Shown piece by piece: positions 22,701 through 34,437 of a stretch of 64,000 nt of DNA. A program made the translations under genes and the position numbers. Source of the DNA: Pegea sp. RAD2-039 (Eukaryota; Chordata; Thaliacea; Salpida; Salpidae); NCBI GenBank assembly GCA_034620365.1, contig JAQGEQ010000354.1, forward strand, positions 62,001-126,000, written 5' to 3'. How positions within the stretch are numbered: position 1 is the stretch's first letter; each line of letters begins with the position of its first letter. The notes beneath the pieces are model-generated. The model searched no databases and was not told the DNA's origin. It saw only the letters and a program-made list of their open reading frames with translations.

Positions 22701-24651
22701 AAAATACAAAATAAATGGAGATAGAGGAAGAACTTGCAGCATCAGATACGAATTGTTAACAAAATAACTCAGACTTATAGAAGAGGTGATGGAGTCGAGA
22801 AGAAAATTTCAAGCTGTAGTTACTGTATTGAAGAAGCTGCTAGTCTACTGGGTGTTACGAGGGTGGGTGGGTTAGTGGGCTGATTTTGAATGAGCCTCTG
22901 AGGACACATGAAAGATTGCAAAGAAATCACTAGTAAGAGGTCGGAGAAAGGGAGTTGATATGCAAGGATTTGATGTTAAGCTCACAGAAACAATCTTTGA
23001 ATAAAGAGAAGATCATGCCACGTCTAAAAAGTATCTTTTCATTGGGAAGGTACATAATTGGAAGACAATCAGGAAATTTAAAACATGTTTTATCAAGAGA
23101 TCTATTTATTCCACAATGCAGCCTGTATTACATGAAGAAACTGTTTCAGGTTTACAAGTTAATTTGTCCTTGATGTTGTGGACGGTAGTTCAAGTCAGTT
23201 ATTACAAAATAATCATTACATAACAAACGTTTAACGTGGGCAGATTTCTAATATGATTAGGATGGGAGGGAGCTTTTAGTGGGAAAATATTTGAATAGAA
23301 TTGTTCAGAACTTGAAATTATCAAAGAAAGACTGAAAAAGATTTATGTATTTCCAGTTAGACGAGGGTAGATGGGTATTCATAGTTTCAAAGTTTGCTAC
23401 ATAGAAGTTATGATAGAAAATATCACCATTGAAATTGGAATTTATAGATGAATTAAACTGAACTTGAAAGAAGTAGCAACATGGTTGCAAATAGAAGAGA
23501 AGATTAACTGAACAGAATAACAATTTACTTAGTCCTGGAGTATTACAGAATAAAAGATCCAAAATATGTGACCTTATAAGTGAGTGGGTTCATATTACAC
23601 TGAGTTAGAGAATTAGTAGTTGTACAACTTATGAGAATTATATATTGGGCTGTTATATTATTTAGACATAGAACAAAAATCACTTGTTGGTGATGTGGCT
23701 TTAAAATATGTCAACTGGCAATGTTTAATTGCTTTTATTATAAGATAATTTTTGCAAGATTTCACCTATACTACAAAGTAGGAACTAATTTTGATCAAAC
23801 TATATATAAATACTCAAGGATGTATATATAATTCTAGTTAAAAATGTTCTAATAGTCTTACAGATACAATATAAATGTATTAAGTTTTACAAATATATAA
23901 ATTATTTTTAAACAAATATTTTCATTTTTTTGAGAGAGAGTGTTTTAAGTTTAGAATGAATCAAAATAATTAAAACGCAATTATTCGTAAATAAAATTAT
24001 AAATTTATATAATGAAAATGTGTGAAGTTTAATGAGATGAAATTAAATAAACAACCTTATATTGAATCACCAAGGAATTGAAATATTCACACTTTATTTT
24101 GCCATTTAGCACTTGATAAGTCAATTCATAAATGATTTGACGAAGATCTGAAAAAGAATTAAAAAATTAACAAGAAACTTTATATAAGCTGAATAACATA
24201 ACAACAAATTTAGATAAAATAATAAAAATAGTTTATAGAAATCATTAAAACATTAATAAGATAAACTATTTAAATTTATTTATTTAAACAAATACCAAAA
24301 ATCGAACCATGCTTTTTCCCAATCCAATTATATATAGACACGCCTTGCTCTATAATTTCATCTATTAATTTTTCTCTGAAAAATTGAACTAAATAATCAA
24401 TATTTTTAAAAAAATATTTAAATATTAAAAATTGTGATTTTCTTTATGGTTTATTTATCAATTTCAATAACATTTTTAATATAAAATAAAAAAATTAATT
24501 TTTATTATTATCAATTTAAAAATAAAACTTTATGAAGAAAAATAAATTTATAAAAAGGTATTATCAGTAATTCTCACATGGTTGTCTTTCCAGTTCTATC
24601 CCAATTTCTACAGATTTCTGCTGTCACAAGTTCAAAGCGGATAGAAGCCAT
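16726..24651 (-). CDS. THOC2: THO complex subunit 2
   Basis: Scaffold subunit of THO/TREX, which couples transcription to mRNA export. 36 exons: 24651-24578, 24375-24296, 24147-24056, 22594-22469, 22380-22259, 22207-22074, 22026-21857, 21803-21711, 21658-21518, 21465-21293, 21244-21055, 20908-20778, 20731-20630, 20578-20494, 20439-20346, 20291-20211, 20154-20058, 20006-19889, 19836-19657, 19607-19443, 19383-19231, 19181-19044, 18964-18820, 18770-18613, 18556-18428, 18381-18241, 18184-18125, 18078-17963, 17908-17799, 17746-17680, 17629-17544, 17507-17437, 17293-17249, 17194-17095, 16908-16856, 16797-16726. They total 1,363 residues in frame (human 1,593). Diagnostic stretches: [96 protein letters not shown]. 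The C-terminus is a charged Lys/Glu/Arg/Ser tail, as usual. The start [12 protein letters not shown] matches the THOC2 N-terminus. Intron 3 (24055-22595) is unusually long and carries a LINE relic. Confidence 0.95.
18966..19040. repeat. Short AACCAGCAACCAATCAC tandem repeat in a THOC2 intron
   Basis: Three to four imperfect copies of a roughly 17-nt unit (AACCAGCAACCAATCAC / AAGCCAGCAGCCAATCAC) fill the intron between exons 19181-19044 and 18964-18820. Read in transcript sense the unit is GATTGGTTGCTGG, similar in wording to the XPO7 intron 16 unit (CTGGTTGCTACTGG). Confidence 0.6.
22940..23600 (-). mobile_element. Probable non-LTR retrotransposon (LINE) relic in THOC2 intron 3
   Basis: A minus-strand open stretch at 23305-23562 contains [31 protein letters not shown] and then PTKSSLPS downstream. 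This follows the linker between endonuclease and reverse transcriptase in jockey/CR1-like LINEs (the Y-x-A-N/D-F ... W ... F ... P-x-K-S layout). Further downstream the frame is broken. It has the same orientation as THOC2. The call rests on pattern memory over a short region; borders are rough. Confidence 0.4.
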
Positions 24652-26330
24652 TAGTTTTATTTTAACTCTATTACTAGAAAAAATGACAACAAAGTATAAA
24701 AATAAGTAATCATATATGAAAAAACTCACAAAATAAATAATGATAAAAATTATATTTATAAACAGTGATATTTGCAACATAATTTATTTTAAAATAAAAG
24801 AATATCACAAACTAATATATACAAAAATAATAATATATAAAATAATAATATATATAATAATAATATATGTTATTAAAATAATGGGATCAAATTTTATACA
24901 GAGATATAGATTGATTGAAAATTATTTAAAAGTATTAACAAATAAAGATTAAAAGTTGTGATAAACAAAAAGAAAAATTAACTTTTGCAGATAATTTATA
25001 TAAGCAAAGAAAATCTGACTTAATAAAATTTAATACAGTTACTAAAAAAATAATAATAAATACATAAGGAAAATAAATGGAAAGTTTTTAATAAATAGTC
25101 GAAAATATTTAATCACCAAAGTATTAAATTAATAGAAGTGAATGGTGGTCAGCGGGAAAACATACTGAAATATAGGATCAGTAAAGATGATATTTCAAAG
25201 ATACACATAAAAAAAAATTTGACAATGGGCGAAATTGATATTTAAAACTAAAAAGATAAGAAAAAAACAAATTACATAAAAATTCATACAAAACAAAAGT
25301 CTCTTTGAAAACCTTTAAGGTTTAAAAAAATTATTGATTAATATGGCTATTGTTATAGATTTTTATTAGCTAAAAGTGCTTTTGTATCTTTGTATAACAA
25401 AATCTGGATGTTTGTGCAGCATCTGTCACCCAACAATTATCAGCGTGATTTATAATCAACAAAAGTTGATAAATTGTTTATATTGTTTGTCGTACTTTTC
25501 AAGCTTTTTACATTTTAGACAGCTATTAAAACTTTGTTTGTAAGCATTAGTCAGTAATTAATATTTATGATTCGAGCTTGAATCCATTTAACATTTATGA
25601 AAATTTGCTATACTTGCATCATTATTATTTGATTCTTTCTAAGAAATAGCTTCCGAATCTTTAAGGTAAAATGAGCACTTCAACTTAGAATAAAAAAATA
25701 CATTTCCTTAGTAAATAAATATTAGGTGATTATATATTGATTATTACGCTCTTTAAATCTACTGTATAAGGTCTCTTCGTAAATACTTTGAGAAAAATGT
25801 TCCCAATTGAGAAAACCAAAAGTTTCTTTATAGAATTAGTCTGAAGATTAAATGTTATAATAATTTATAAAATAAAGAAATCTTAGATTAAAAATTGTTG
25901 GGGATGTTAAAACATTTAATGAATCAAAACATTGATTTATAACTAATTTAGACTCATGTCAGCAAGGAATCTTATAACTTTTACTCTTATTTTTTTATAG
26001 CTTTATAATTACTTGTTGTTTAATGACCAGGTCTTAATCTCTTTCGAGTTATGAAATTATAAAAGCTTGTCCTTGATAGATAATATGAGTTATTTAATCA
26101 ATGTAGATTATGCTATTTGGTGCCAAGCTCAAAAAATATTATATTTTTCAACATTGTACAATTGTTTGAAATAAAAAAAGAGAATCTAAAAATAAACTTA
26201 TTTGAAAGCTTATAAAAGTTTAAAGTACTTGATAATTATAATGGCCTACCTCGGCCATTACAGTTTGTACTCAAGAGTTATTGTTGAAAACAAAGCAAAA
26301 TACAGTGAGATGCAAAGAATCTAAAAGATT
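24652..26330. other. Intergenic upstream of THOC2, very AT-rich
   Basis: It contains an (ATA)n/(AT)n-like simple-sequence stretch at about 24815-24870. No ORF of protein-like composition was seen, and the THOC2 promoter lies at the left end. Confidence 0.5.
24815..24870. repeat. AT microsatellite
   Basis: Interrupted ATAATAATATATA simple sequence just upstream of THOC2. Confidence 0.7.
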
Positions 26331-26860
26331 TTAGGGCTTCTTTCCTTTCTTTGAAGCTGTTCTTACTTCTCTTTTCTTCAGTTTTTTATGCAGTAGAGAG
26401 TGATATTCGGAGCTATCCGTTGCAATATCCTCTCAATTGCTGGTATTGATGTTGAGCGATTTCATATTACGCTTGCAAGGTATCTTTAAAGTGAAAACAG
26501 GGACGGTCAATGTTGCGTTTGTCTTTTAAGAGATCTCTAAATTACAGATCACTTGGGATATATTCGAGCCAACAAAGCCTCTGCTAGCTTAGCATGCTGT
26601 GCATTATTGTCAAACCAGGGCGCTTGAAGACTTCTTTTTTTGAGGTCTTTTACTCTACCCTATACTTAATATGCGAAGAAGATAACGAAAATGAAAGGTG
26701 TTCAGTTTATTTTCGTTAGTCTTCGACAAGATCCAAGTTTTACTGGAGTATAGTAGCGTACTGCAGACAAAGACTCTGTAGATGGCAGTCTTGGTTTTGA
26801 CTTCATTTCAAAATATGTACAGGCTGATGAAAATCGGTCCAACGATATCTGTACTTTTGC
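26330..26860 (-). mobile_element. RTE-type LINE relic, C-terminal reverse transcriptase region
   Basis: In one minus-strand frame this reads KTKTAIYRVFVCSTLLYSS, KTWILSK, NTFHFRYLLRIL, EVFKRPGLTIMHSML, QRLCWLEYI, then RDLLKDKRNIDRPCFHFKD. This is the hallmark tail of RTE/BovB-like LINEs (TAIYR...LLYGSETW...FHMRCLRRIL...VLERAGL...QRRLRWLGHV...KR..GRP..RFKD). Four stop codons interrupt it, so it is a dead fragment. The upstream catalytic RT part is not present in readable form. Confidence 0.75.
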
Positions 26861-26869
26861 TGAATGTGT

Positions 26870-27586
26870 GAGTGTTTACCCAGATCTTATGGACTTATTA
26901 ACTGTTTACCAGATTCATTAGAAAAACTATTAAAATAAATCACTTAAGCTTTAGTAAACAATGAAAAACTATTTCTTAATGTAATAAAAAGTTACAAAAA
27001 AGAATTAGTGAAAAGATATAAATTTTGAAATTAAACGAAAAAGATTTATTTGGATAAAGTTTCAATTTCAACAAAATATCAAAAAGGCAAGCTTGCTTTT
27101 ACATAATGATAATATCTAAACAGATAGTAGCATCATTTTGGATTCTAGTAATTAATAATAATTATTAAAATTCAGAAGAACTTGCTTCAGAAGATCTAAT
27201 CTCTTTTTTTAACTAGTGTTCAATTTTTTAATATCTAAGTTGGCAATCTATGTAAATAAGAAAATTATTTATTTATAAATATTATTAATTCTAGTTAACA
27301 TAAAAAGTTAAATTGTTGATATAGTTTTTCTTTATAAAAATTATTTATAAGACTATTTTTTAAATCAAATCTGAATAAAAGCTAAAAAGCATTTATCTAT
27401 CTGTCTTTTTTTAAATAATTTAAACTAATCACAATAATTAAGTTGTTAATATATCTTATTTTCCAAATGAAGATCAATTATACATATGCACAATAATAAA
27501 ATGTACATGACTCAGTTTTCCAAACCCACAGTACATAGCGGCAGTAGACTCAAAATATCGAAGTTTGTTTCGATCTATTTATCAAT
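26870..27586. other. Intergenic, nothing recognised
   Basis: AT-rich spacer between the RTE relic and the ADAR 3' end; the right part must hold the ADAR 3' UTR. Confidence 0.45.
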
Positions 27587-30500
27587 TCATTCTACAATAA
27601 ACATATCAACTTCCGTCGGTTTCCCAACCCAATTCCCACAACCACTAGCCTCAAATCCTTTGACAAGAGCATTTTTGACAACCTGAAAAAGAAGATTTAG
27701 TAAAAGTTAAACGATAAGAAAGCAGAACCTGGTATTCAGCAGCTTTTGATTTCCATTCTGCATATGTGTAAGGTCCTTGTGATAAATCAAAATCAACTCG
27801 AGGTATTAACTCCTTTTTTTTAACTAAAAGTAGAAATTTTTTCACAAGTTCTTTCTTGCACAGTTGTGAAGGTACGGATTGTTCCATTTGGCCTATGACG
27901 TCAGTAGTTAGTCGAGAAGTTGAAAGATGGAATGATTAAACCTGTCGAAGCGTTGACCATAGCAATTTGCTGGTCGGCTTCATTCCATTGTAAACATAAA
28001 GTTGGAGCTTTTCCGCTTGGTTGGCGTTTAGCTGTAAGAAAAAAAAAGATAAATCAAACAACAACAAAAATAAAAAGAAGAAACTAACGAGGGTTTGATA
28101 CAGATGCAAGTAAAGGCTTTTCAGCTCCAACAGTTTGTTCAGAGTCTTTTAGTTTTTGAAGTCCGATTTCAGTTGCAATTTTTGCGCGTTCAAACAAACC
28201 TCTTCGGACATGCTCAGCATTGTAAAGAGAACCAATTACGATACTAGTGAAGAAAACTGGTTCTATAAAGATAGAAAGTAAAGAACCTTGCGCTCCGACA
28301 ATATTCCACCTAAAAGAAAAAGTTAAAAATGTTTTTTTTTACATTTAAATCTTCACTTACTTGGATATTTTGTCACTACAAGACATTGTTAACAATCTTT
28401 CTCCCCCTATAATAGCATCCCAATTTTGTTGTACATTGTAGTGATACTTTTCTCTTGATAAAGTTTCAGCTTCAACTGGGATTGTTCCTTGACCAACTTC
28501 CACTTTAGTACGTAATTGACCACGTGACTTTCTGTTAGGGTGATCATCAATGTGTTGTTCTATTGAAGATCATTTATCAGCTTTTCAACGTGAAAGTTAG
28601 AAGAGTTAGAGAGAGTTAGAATACCATCTTCACGAAGACTGAAGATACGAGCGTCTCCACAAGGAGTTGTGTTGATGTACAAGTGGAAGAAGACATTGTT
28701 TTTCATGCGGTAACCTCTACCACTAGAGGATGGTTCGATTATTGATTCAGGGTCATCACTAGCAAATATTTAGATGATTAATTCAGATAAAACAGATTGT
28801 TAAGACTTGAAAGAACCTTTTATAGTTGAGCAATTGTTCATAAATAAACTTGACTAGACCTCGACGACAGACGATTTCAGCGTGGCAATCCAACAACACA
28901 GTACCCTTGAAATAAATCGAATTCAGAATTGTCGATTATTGAGGAAAAAATCGAGAAAATACCTGATTTGAAATTGAAGATCCACTGATGCATTTGGTTC
29001 CTGTACTAATAGAGATAACTTTTCCTTCTTGTACGTTTGCGTCTAAATAATAACAACTTGTTGAATGATTGTGATTGGTTTTGCGATCAGATTCAATTTA
29101 GTGATTCATAGAATAGAAAACTGACATTCAGTTTCACATAAGAGTGAGAATTGTAAGAAACAAACCCATTTGACGAGTTAACACAACACCAGCAAGAACT
29201 TTGTGCTTGGCAGTTTCTGACTGCATGTTGTTGGTGAGAGATGAAAACTTATCTCTGACTAAAGTGTAGATTAAATCAGGCAAGCCCTGCGAGGGAGTAA
29301 CTAAGAAATATGAATCATTAATTGAACAAACAGCTTACTCCTAAAGTATCTATTTGTTGATCTGTGTTCTTGGATACTGTTTGATCTACAGGGGTAGTTT
29401 CGATCCCATATTGTTCCCGCAGTGCCCTGATAGCAGCACCAGCTTTCGCTTGTTTCTATTCAAAACTGTCTATTAAAACCCAATCAACAGTTAATGACTA
29501 GTGACAGCTACCTTGCTTTTCCCATACCCTTTGTAAGTTGTTCCATTAACCTGTACTTCAATCACAAAACTGTTTGAATCGTACTTCCCACATTCTTCTT
29601 TCTGTGTATACTGTAAACCTGGAATTTTTTCGTTCAGCAACATCACCGGGTTTTTAGCTGTTTACACAGAAAATTTCTTGATAATTTTGTTAAAGTTCCT
29701 ATTTTGAACTCACTAAATCTACTAATAGGACTTAAACTTGAGGGAGTTTTATCTACTGGTGGTCCTTGTAAACCTAAAATTTCTTTATTTGGAATCTAAA
29801 TTAGAATTTAGTTAAAAAAATATTTGCCTAAAATGTAAGAAGCTGTAACCTTTGATGGAGAAGAGTAAATATCTTTGGGGAAAAATCGTTCTTGCCAAGC
29901 AGGGTGATAAAGATTGAACTTTTGTTGCAGGGCACAAATTGCAGCGACCATTTTGGCTTGTTTCTGTTAAATCACAGAAATTGTATTTGCATTTTAGAAG
30001 TTAAATAGATAAATCTTACTTTGCTCGTGCCTTCTCCAGTGAAGGTATCTTCATTTATGATTAACTTCATGGTAAATATGGTCGTTCCTGATCGTTCCTT
30101 TTCATCTGTACATACAAAATTCTTGGGTTTACCAGGTATGGCCTCGTTCAACACCATTAAAGGATTCTTGTCTAAAAAATATCAAAATAGATCATTGGAA
30201 TTAGTTTGATATCAGCTAAAACCTTCAAAATTCTTTGGAAGTTTGAATTTTTTCCCATTTTGTTGATTCTGTTTATTAGAAGTTGTTGACCCTTCTGAAG
30301 TATCTGGCTGAAATTTAAACTCAAAATTATAATTAAAGGTATTAACAAAAATAGCAGCCATTAAAACTACCACAAACTCACACTATCATCAAATAAAAAT
30401 GGTTGACACCAACTGTCATCGGACGTGAAATCGATTGGTTCAACAACCAAGTCAGTAGAATCAATTTGTCCATAAGCATATTTGTTCATAACACCAACAA

Positions 30501-31750
30501 GCGCACAAGGGTCAAAATATCTAAACAAATATCTTAGACTGGGCACTAAAAATAAAAAGTGGTTTTACCTCAAAGCGTGGATCGCAGCTTTATGCTTAGC
30601 TAGTTTTTTCGTGGGTGCAACACCTACAAACTTCTGACCATTTTCACAAACAAAAGCCGTAAAGTTACCATCACTAGTAACGTCACTAACTTCTACTTTC
30701 AAACCTTTGTAAAAAAGATTTAAAGAAGATTTAAGTGATTTAAAGATGAAAATACCAGGCCTGCATTCGTTCAAAAGAGCTAAAGGAGTTTTGTGTCCAT
30801 AGTTTGTTGATTTTGCTCTTGGTCTAGTGTATCTGGAATAGGGACTTTTTCGTTTGTTTCTTTTAGGCACAATAAATGAAGAAAGAACTTTCCCAACTTC
30901 AAAAATAGTTTAGGATAAATTATCTTAATATCTCTAAAGATAGTTCTCGGATTAAAGATGACTGTTAGAAAGTAGTTTTATAAAGAATTGTTTAGATTTG
31001 AATCAATCAAATCATTTTGATAATATAATTATAGTGGTTAAAGTTGTTCTTGAAGAATTGCAAGTATTGAGAAAGTTTTGGGAATTTTTAGCCATTCTTT
31101 AACTCGCTCATTATATAGAATTAAATATATAAATAAAAAGTCAAATCAACTCAAATTATAATTTCAAAAGTAAAAAAGTTTAATAACTAGTCAAAAAAGA
31201 AATGCAATTAAACAGTTGCTTTAACAGTCAAATAAGAAACAAGTTACCATGTGAATGACATTGCCAGTTTTTAGTAAGAAATTGATTAGAAAAAGTTGCA
31301 TTATGTGAATCAATCTTAAAATCACCATCATTTGAGGTCAAGTTATTCTTCTCTTGATCATCTTTATAAATAATAAAAATAAATTGTTTATAAATAAAAA
31401 AGATTTTAAAACTTTTTGACAAAAGCTAAACTCACAAATAAATTATTTTTCTATTTAGTATTATTTCTATCAAATTATATTTTGCCTAAAACAACATTGT
31501 TAAAGAAGAAGTGACCCGCTCTGGCAACAAAAACAAATCAAAATATTGAAATTTAGTCAATTACTAATGTTCTGATGATCCATCACTCCATATTCTACTT
31601 CATCTTTCTTTTCCTGATAAATAAATAAAAAAAATTTGTTATCAAGCTCTGATTATTAGTTACTAAATAATCCTTTATAAAATTTTATTGAATAAATTAA
31701 ATTATTTAAATAACTATTTAACTAACTTGAATAGATGAGACATAATCCAT
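27587..31750 (-). CDS. ADAR: dsRNA adenosine deaminase with three dsRBDs (ADAR1-type)
   Basis: Converts adenosine to inosine in double-stranded RNA. Exons: 31750-31727, 31613-31565, 31361-31248, 30896-30756, 30704-30569, 30520-30382, 30307-30223, 30171-30020, 29963-29850, 29795-29714, 29657-29512, 29455-29339, 29286-29166, 29042-28963, 28905-28817, 28758-28625, 28559-28361, 28309-28089, 28031-27942, 27892-27729, 27682-27587. They total 830 residues in frame. dsRBDs lie at about 96-155, 230-295 and 346-410, each with the KKxAK RNA-contact motif. The deaminase spans about 436-830. Zinc and catalytic residues are present: HAE (H508, E510), PCGDA (C563), MSCSDK (C635), with CRR after HAE and the terminal KPTE. 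The base-flipping position, Glu in human ADAR1/ADAR2, is Gln598 (VGQGTIPV). Three dsRBDs and the KRQPSGK motif favour ADAR1-type. No Z-DNA-binding domain was seen in the about 95-residue N-terminus. The first three small exons are the least certain, but they keep frame and supply the only ATG. Confidence 0.93.
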
Positions 31751-33313
31751 TTTTGTAAGTTAAACAAATAGAACTCCAAGTATATTGAAAATAATTTTCA
31801 AAAAACTCACAATAAACTGGATAGCATAAATTAGTAAATTAAATTCTAACTTTTCTAACGTTTCCAATAAATAGTCTTAACTGATTAATAAAGTTAGTAA
31901 ATATTTATTTGATAAAAGTTATCAAATTATTGTAAAAAACATTTTATATAAATAAATTATAAATATTTAAAAGAATTCACTTAACCAAAATTTTAGAATA
32001 AAATAACTATAGTTATATTTACAAAGTAAAATAATGAAAATTTAGGCACATGAGTTGAATGTTACATAAATTGATTAAAAGTTGTTTATGAACGAAATTG
32101 TCTATTTGCAAGTTTGCACCCATGTATTTAGACAAATAATTTCAAAATAAGACCAGAAAAAAGTTATTGTAGGATATTAGATAGAAAAACCAAGTAAAAA
32201 ACTTTAATAAACTAATTTGTTGAATTTAATAAGTCAAAAAATTCGTATAAAAAGCAAAATCTTTAAAGATACTTTTAGCAAACTAGATGAAAGTAAGAAG
32301 TCTGTAGAATCATACAAGCTCTAATCAAAATTAAAACCTAGCAAACAGTTAGTGGAAGTAAAAGTTGTAGTATAACAGATGACTTGCTAGACTTTTCTTT
32401 ATTATCTATTTATGGATGTCAGTGTACAAAATGTCGATATTTATTTTTATAGGAAGACTGATTACTACTGCTGAAGAAGATGTTTTGCTGTGACTTCCTA
32501 GAGACAAATGAGTCTCATGATTATTAGCTGGGTGCAAAATCTCAATGTATTCAATTACACTTTTCCCTATAATCTTCTATATAAAAGATATACAAAAATT
32601 GTAGTGTTCAAACTTTATTTCTAACTTTCTATAAGTTTATTTATTTAATATTTTTCAAATTCATAATTTACGTTTTACCTATGCCTCTAACGCGTTTTTA
32701 TTAGTTCTATATTAGTTTTAAACCTCGATACTTGAAACCTTCAAATCATCTCTTTTCTCGTAATATTTGATTTTTGTTCGTTATGAAAGCTTCTAAATTT
32801 GTAACTTGCAGTCACGTGTTGAATAAATAAGCAAATGTAAGAACTATCAAACAAGGTATAGCTTGTAGACTTAAGTAAAAAAATCATGATTTTGAATATT
32901 TCTTGAAAAGTAAAGTATCATCAACTTGATTATATAAATAAAAAGAAGCAAGAATTTATTTCATCAGCATCAATTAATCCCAATTTGGGTCATTATTTAA
33001 AGATTTAATTAAGTCATAGTCAGAATACTACAAGTACAAATCAAGCACAGACCAGTATGTAACCTTAATAACAATATCAAAAAGATGTTACTCTAACAGC
33101 TACTCTAATAGCATCCTACTAATTTCAATTTCATCTAATTCTAATTAGAACTCTGCAAACTTTAGATTGTGTTGATTCATGTTTAAAGTACTGTACTCAA
33201 AATGACTTTTCAATAAAATTTAGTTTAAAATAATTTATTTGTACATTTCAAAACCACAAATACCCTCTTAAATATACAAAAGAAATAACCAAAGAGTTTA
33301 AAACATTAACCCT
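31751..33313. other. Intergenic, no gene recognised
   Basis: AT-rich region between the ADAR start and the 3' end of the orphan coiled-coil gene. It should hold the ADAR promoter and the coiled-coil 3' UTR; no exon-like block was found. Confidence 0.5.
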
Positions 33314-34437
33314 TTAAAAATTTTCCTCACACGAATAAAATTTACATGAGTCGTAAGAAGAATGTTCCAAATTGTCCAATAAAGTGTTTAACTGAAAAAG
33401 TGTGACGCCCTCCTCAACTGTTTGGCAAGATTTATCTTCAGTTTTAGTTTTTTTAGTCTCTTCTCTTTTCGCTAGTTTTTCTTCATCTAATAATTCTTTT
33501 AATAAACATCTCATTTTATCTGATTTCTATTAAAACAAAAATTAGTAGATATTTTCTTCTACAGCTAATACTTACTCTAAAAAAGTCTTTCAAATAATTA
33601 CAAAAGCTCTCTGGTAGCTCATTCTTTTTCAAGTTTTCGCTTTCCATATTTACATCAAAACATTCAAATAACTCAGGTGTAGTTAAGTCCTGAAGAAAAA
33701 CTCTTATTATTGTTAGGTAACAGTGTTGGGTATATTTGATTTGATTAATATGTAGATATTTTTCACAGCTAATAAAATCAATTTCTGACTTTTAGCTCTT
33801 TCTGCAATTTTTCTTTTTCGTTTCTTAGTTTGCTTAAAAAAGTTTTGTTTTTCATAAAATGAATTTTGAGCTCCTCAAAGTTTTCTTCAGTTTTTAAACA
33901 ATCCTGTTAATAAATTGAATGATATTTATAGTAATTGTAAATTCAAATATCTGAGTATAAATACAAAAAACTAACCAAGTTAATGATATCATGAGCTTTC
34001 TGTAGTTCTTCTACTTTTTGACTGTAATTCAAGTATTCTGATCTGCGGAAGTTAGTTATAAAATGTAAGAATGAAAAAGATTAGTCCTCGTTCAGTCAAC
34101 CAACTGTAAGAAGCTCATAATTTCCAAATTTTTCGCCATTAATTTGGTTTCTTTGATTTTGATCATCTCGAGTTTGTCATCAAAACAATCTTCAGCTTTC
34201 TGAAGTATAAATTCTTTAACTTGATTGGTGGATGGCGTCTGATCCGTTGCTAACATAAAATTTTTTTTATAAATTTAAAAACTTTGACTTTTTAATTCAG
34301 AGATAATATTTTTGATTTACAACAAAAACTAAATTCTTATTATTTCAACATACAAGTAAATTACTTTTAGGTTTTTCTTCTATCTTCGTCTTTACTTCGT
34401 TGGTTGAACAAGTTTCATTTTCCGTGAAGTTTTCCAT
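33314..34437 (-). CDS. Orphan coiled-coil protein, 241 aa
   Basis: Exons: 34437-34365, 34249-34105, 34042-33976, 33903-33790, 33689-33576, 33526-33314, all with GT-AG borders and consistent phase. The protein starts MENFTENETCSTNEV. It is mostly predicted helix rich in Lys, Glu and Leu (for example YSQKVEELQKAHDIINL and LSKLRNEKEKLQKELK), then an ELPESFCNYLKDFF segment and a KREETKKTKTEDKSCQTVEE basic/acidic stretch. It ends CKFYSCEENF. There is no signal peptide or membrane segment. I do not recognise the family; a small centrosomal, kinetochore or cytoskeletal scaffold would fit, but nothing in the sequence proves it. Confidence 0.75.

Noticed and set aside
30565..30870. A 101-codon ORF starting at 30870 as the ADAR start
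   Set aside because: The first codon is GTG, and the frame continues upstream into spliced exons that supply an ATG at 31750. The ORF also reads through a 51-nt intron (30755-30705).
31500..31750. Z-DNA-binding domain in the ADAR N-terminus
   Set aside because: The first about 95 residues show no winged-helix pattern, only short acidic/polar sequence.
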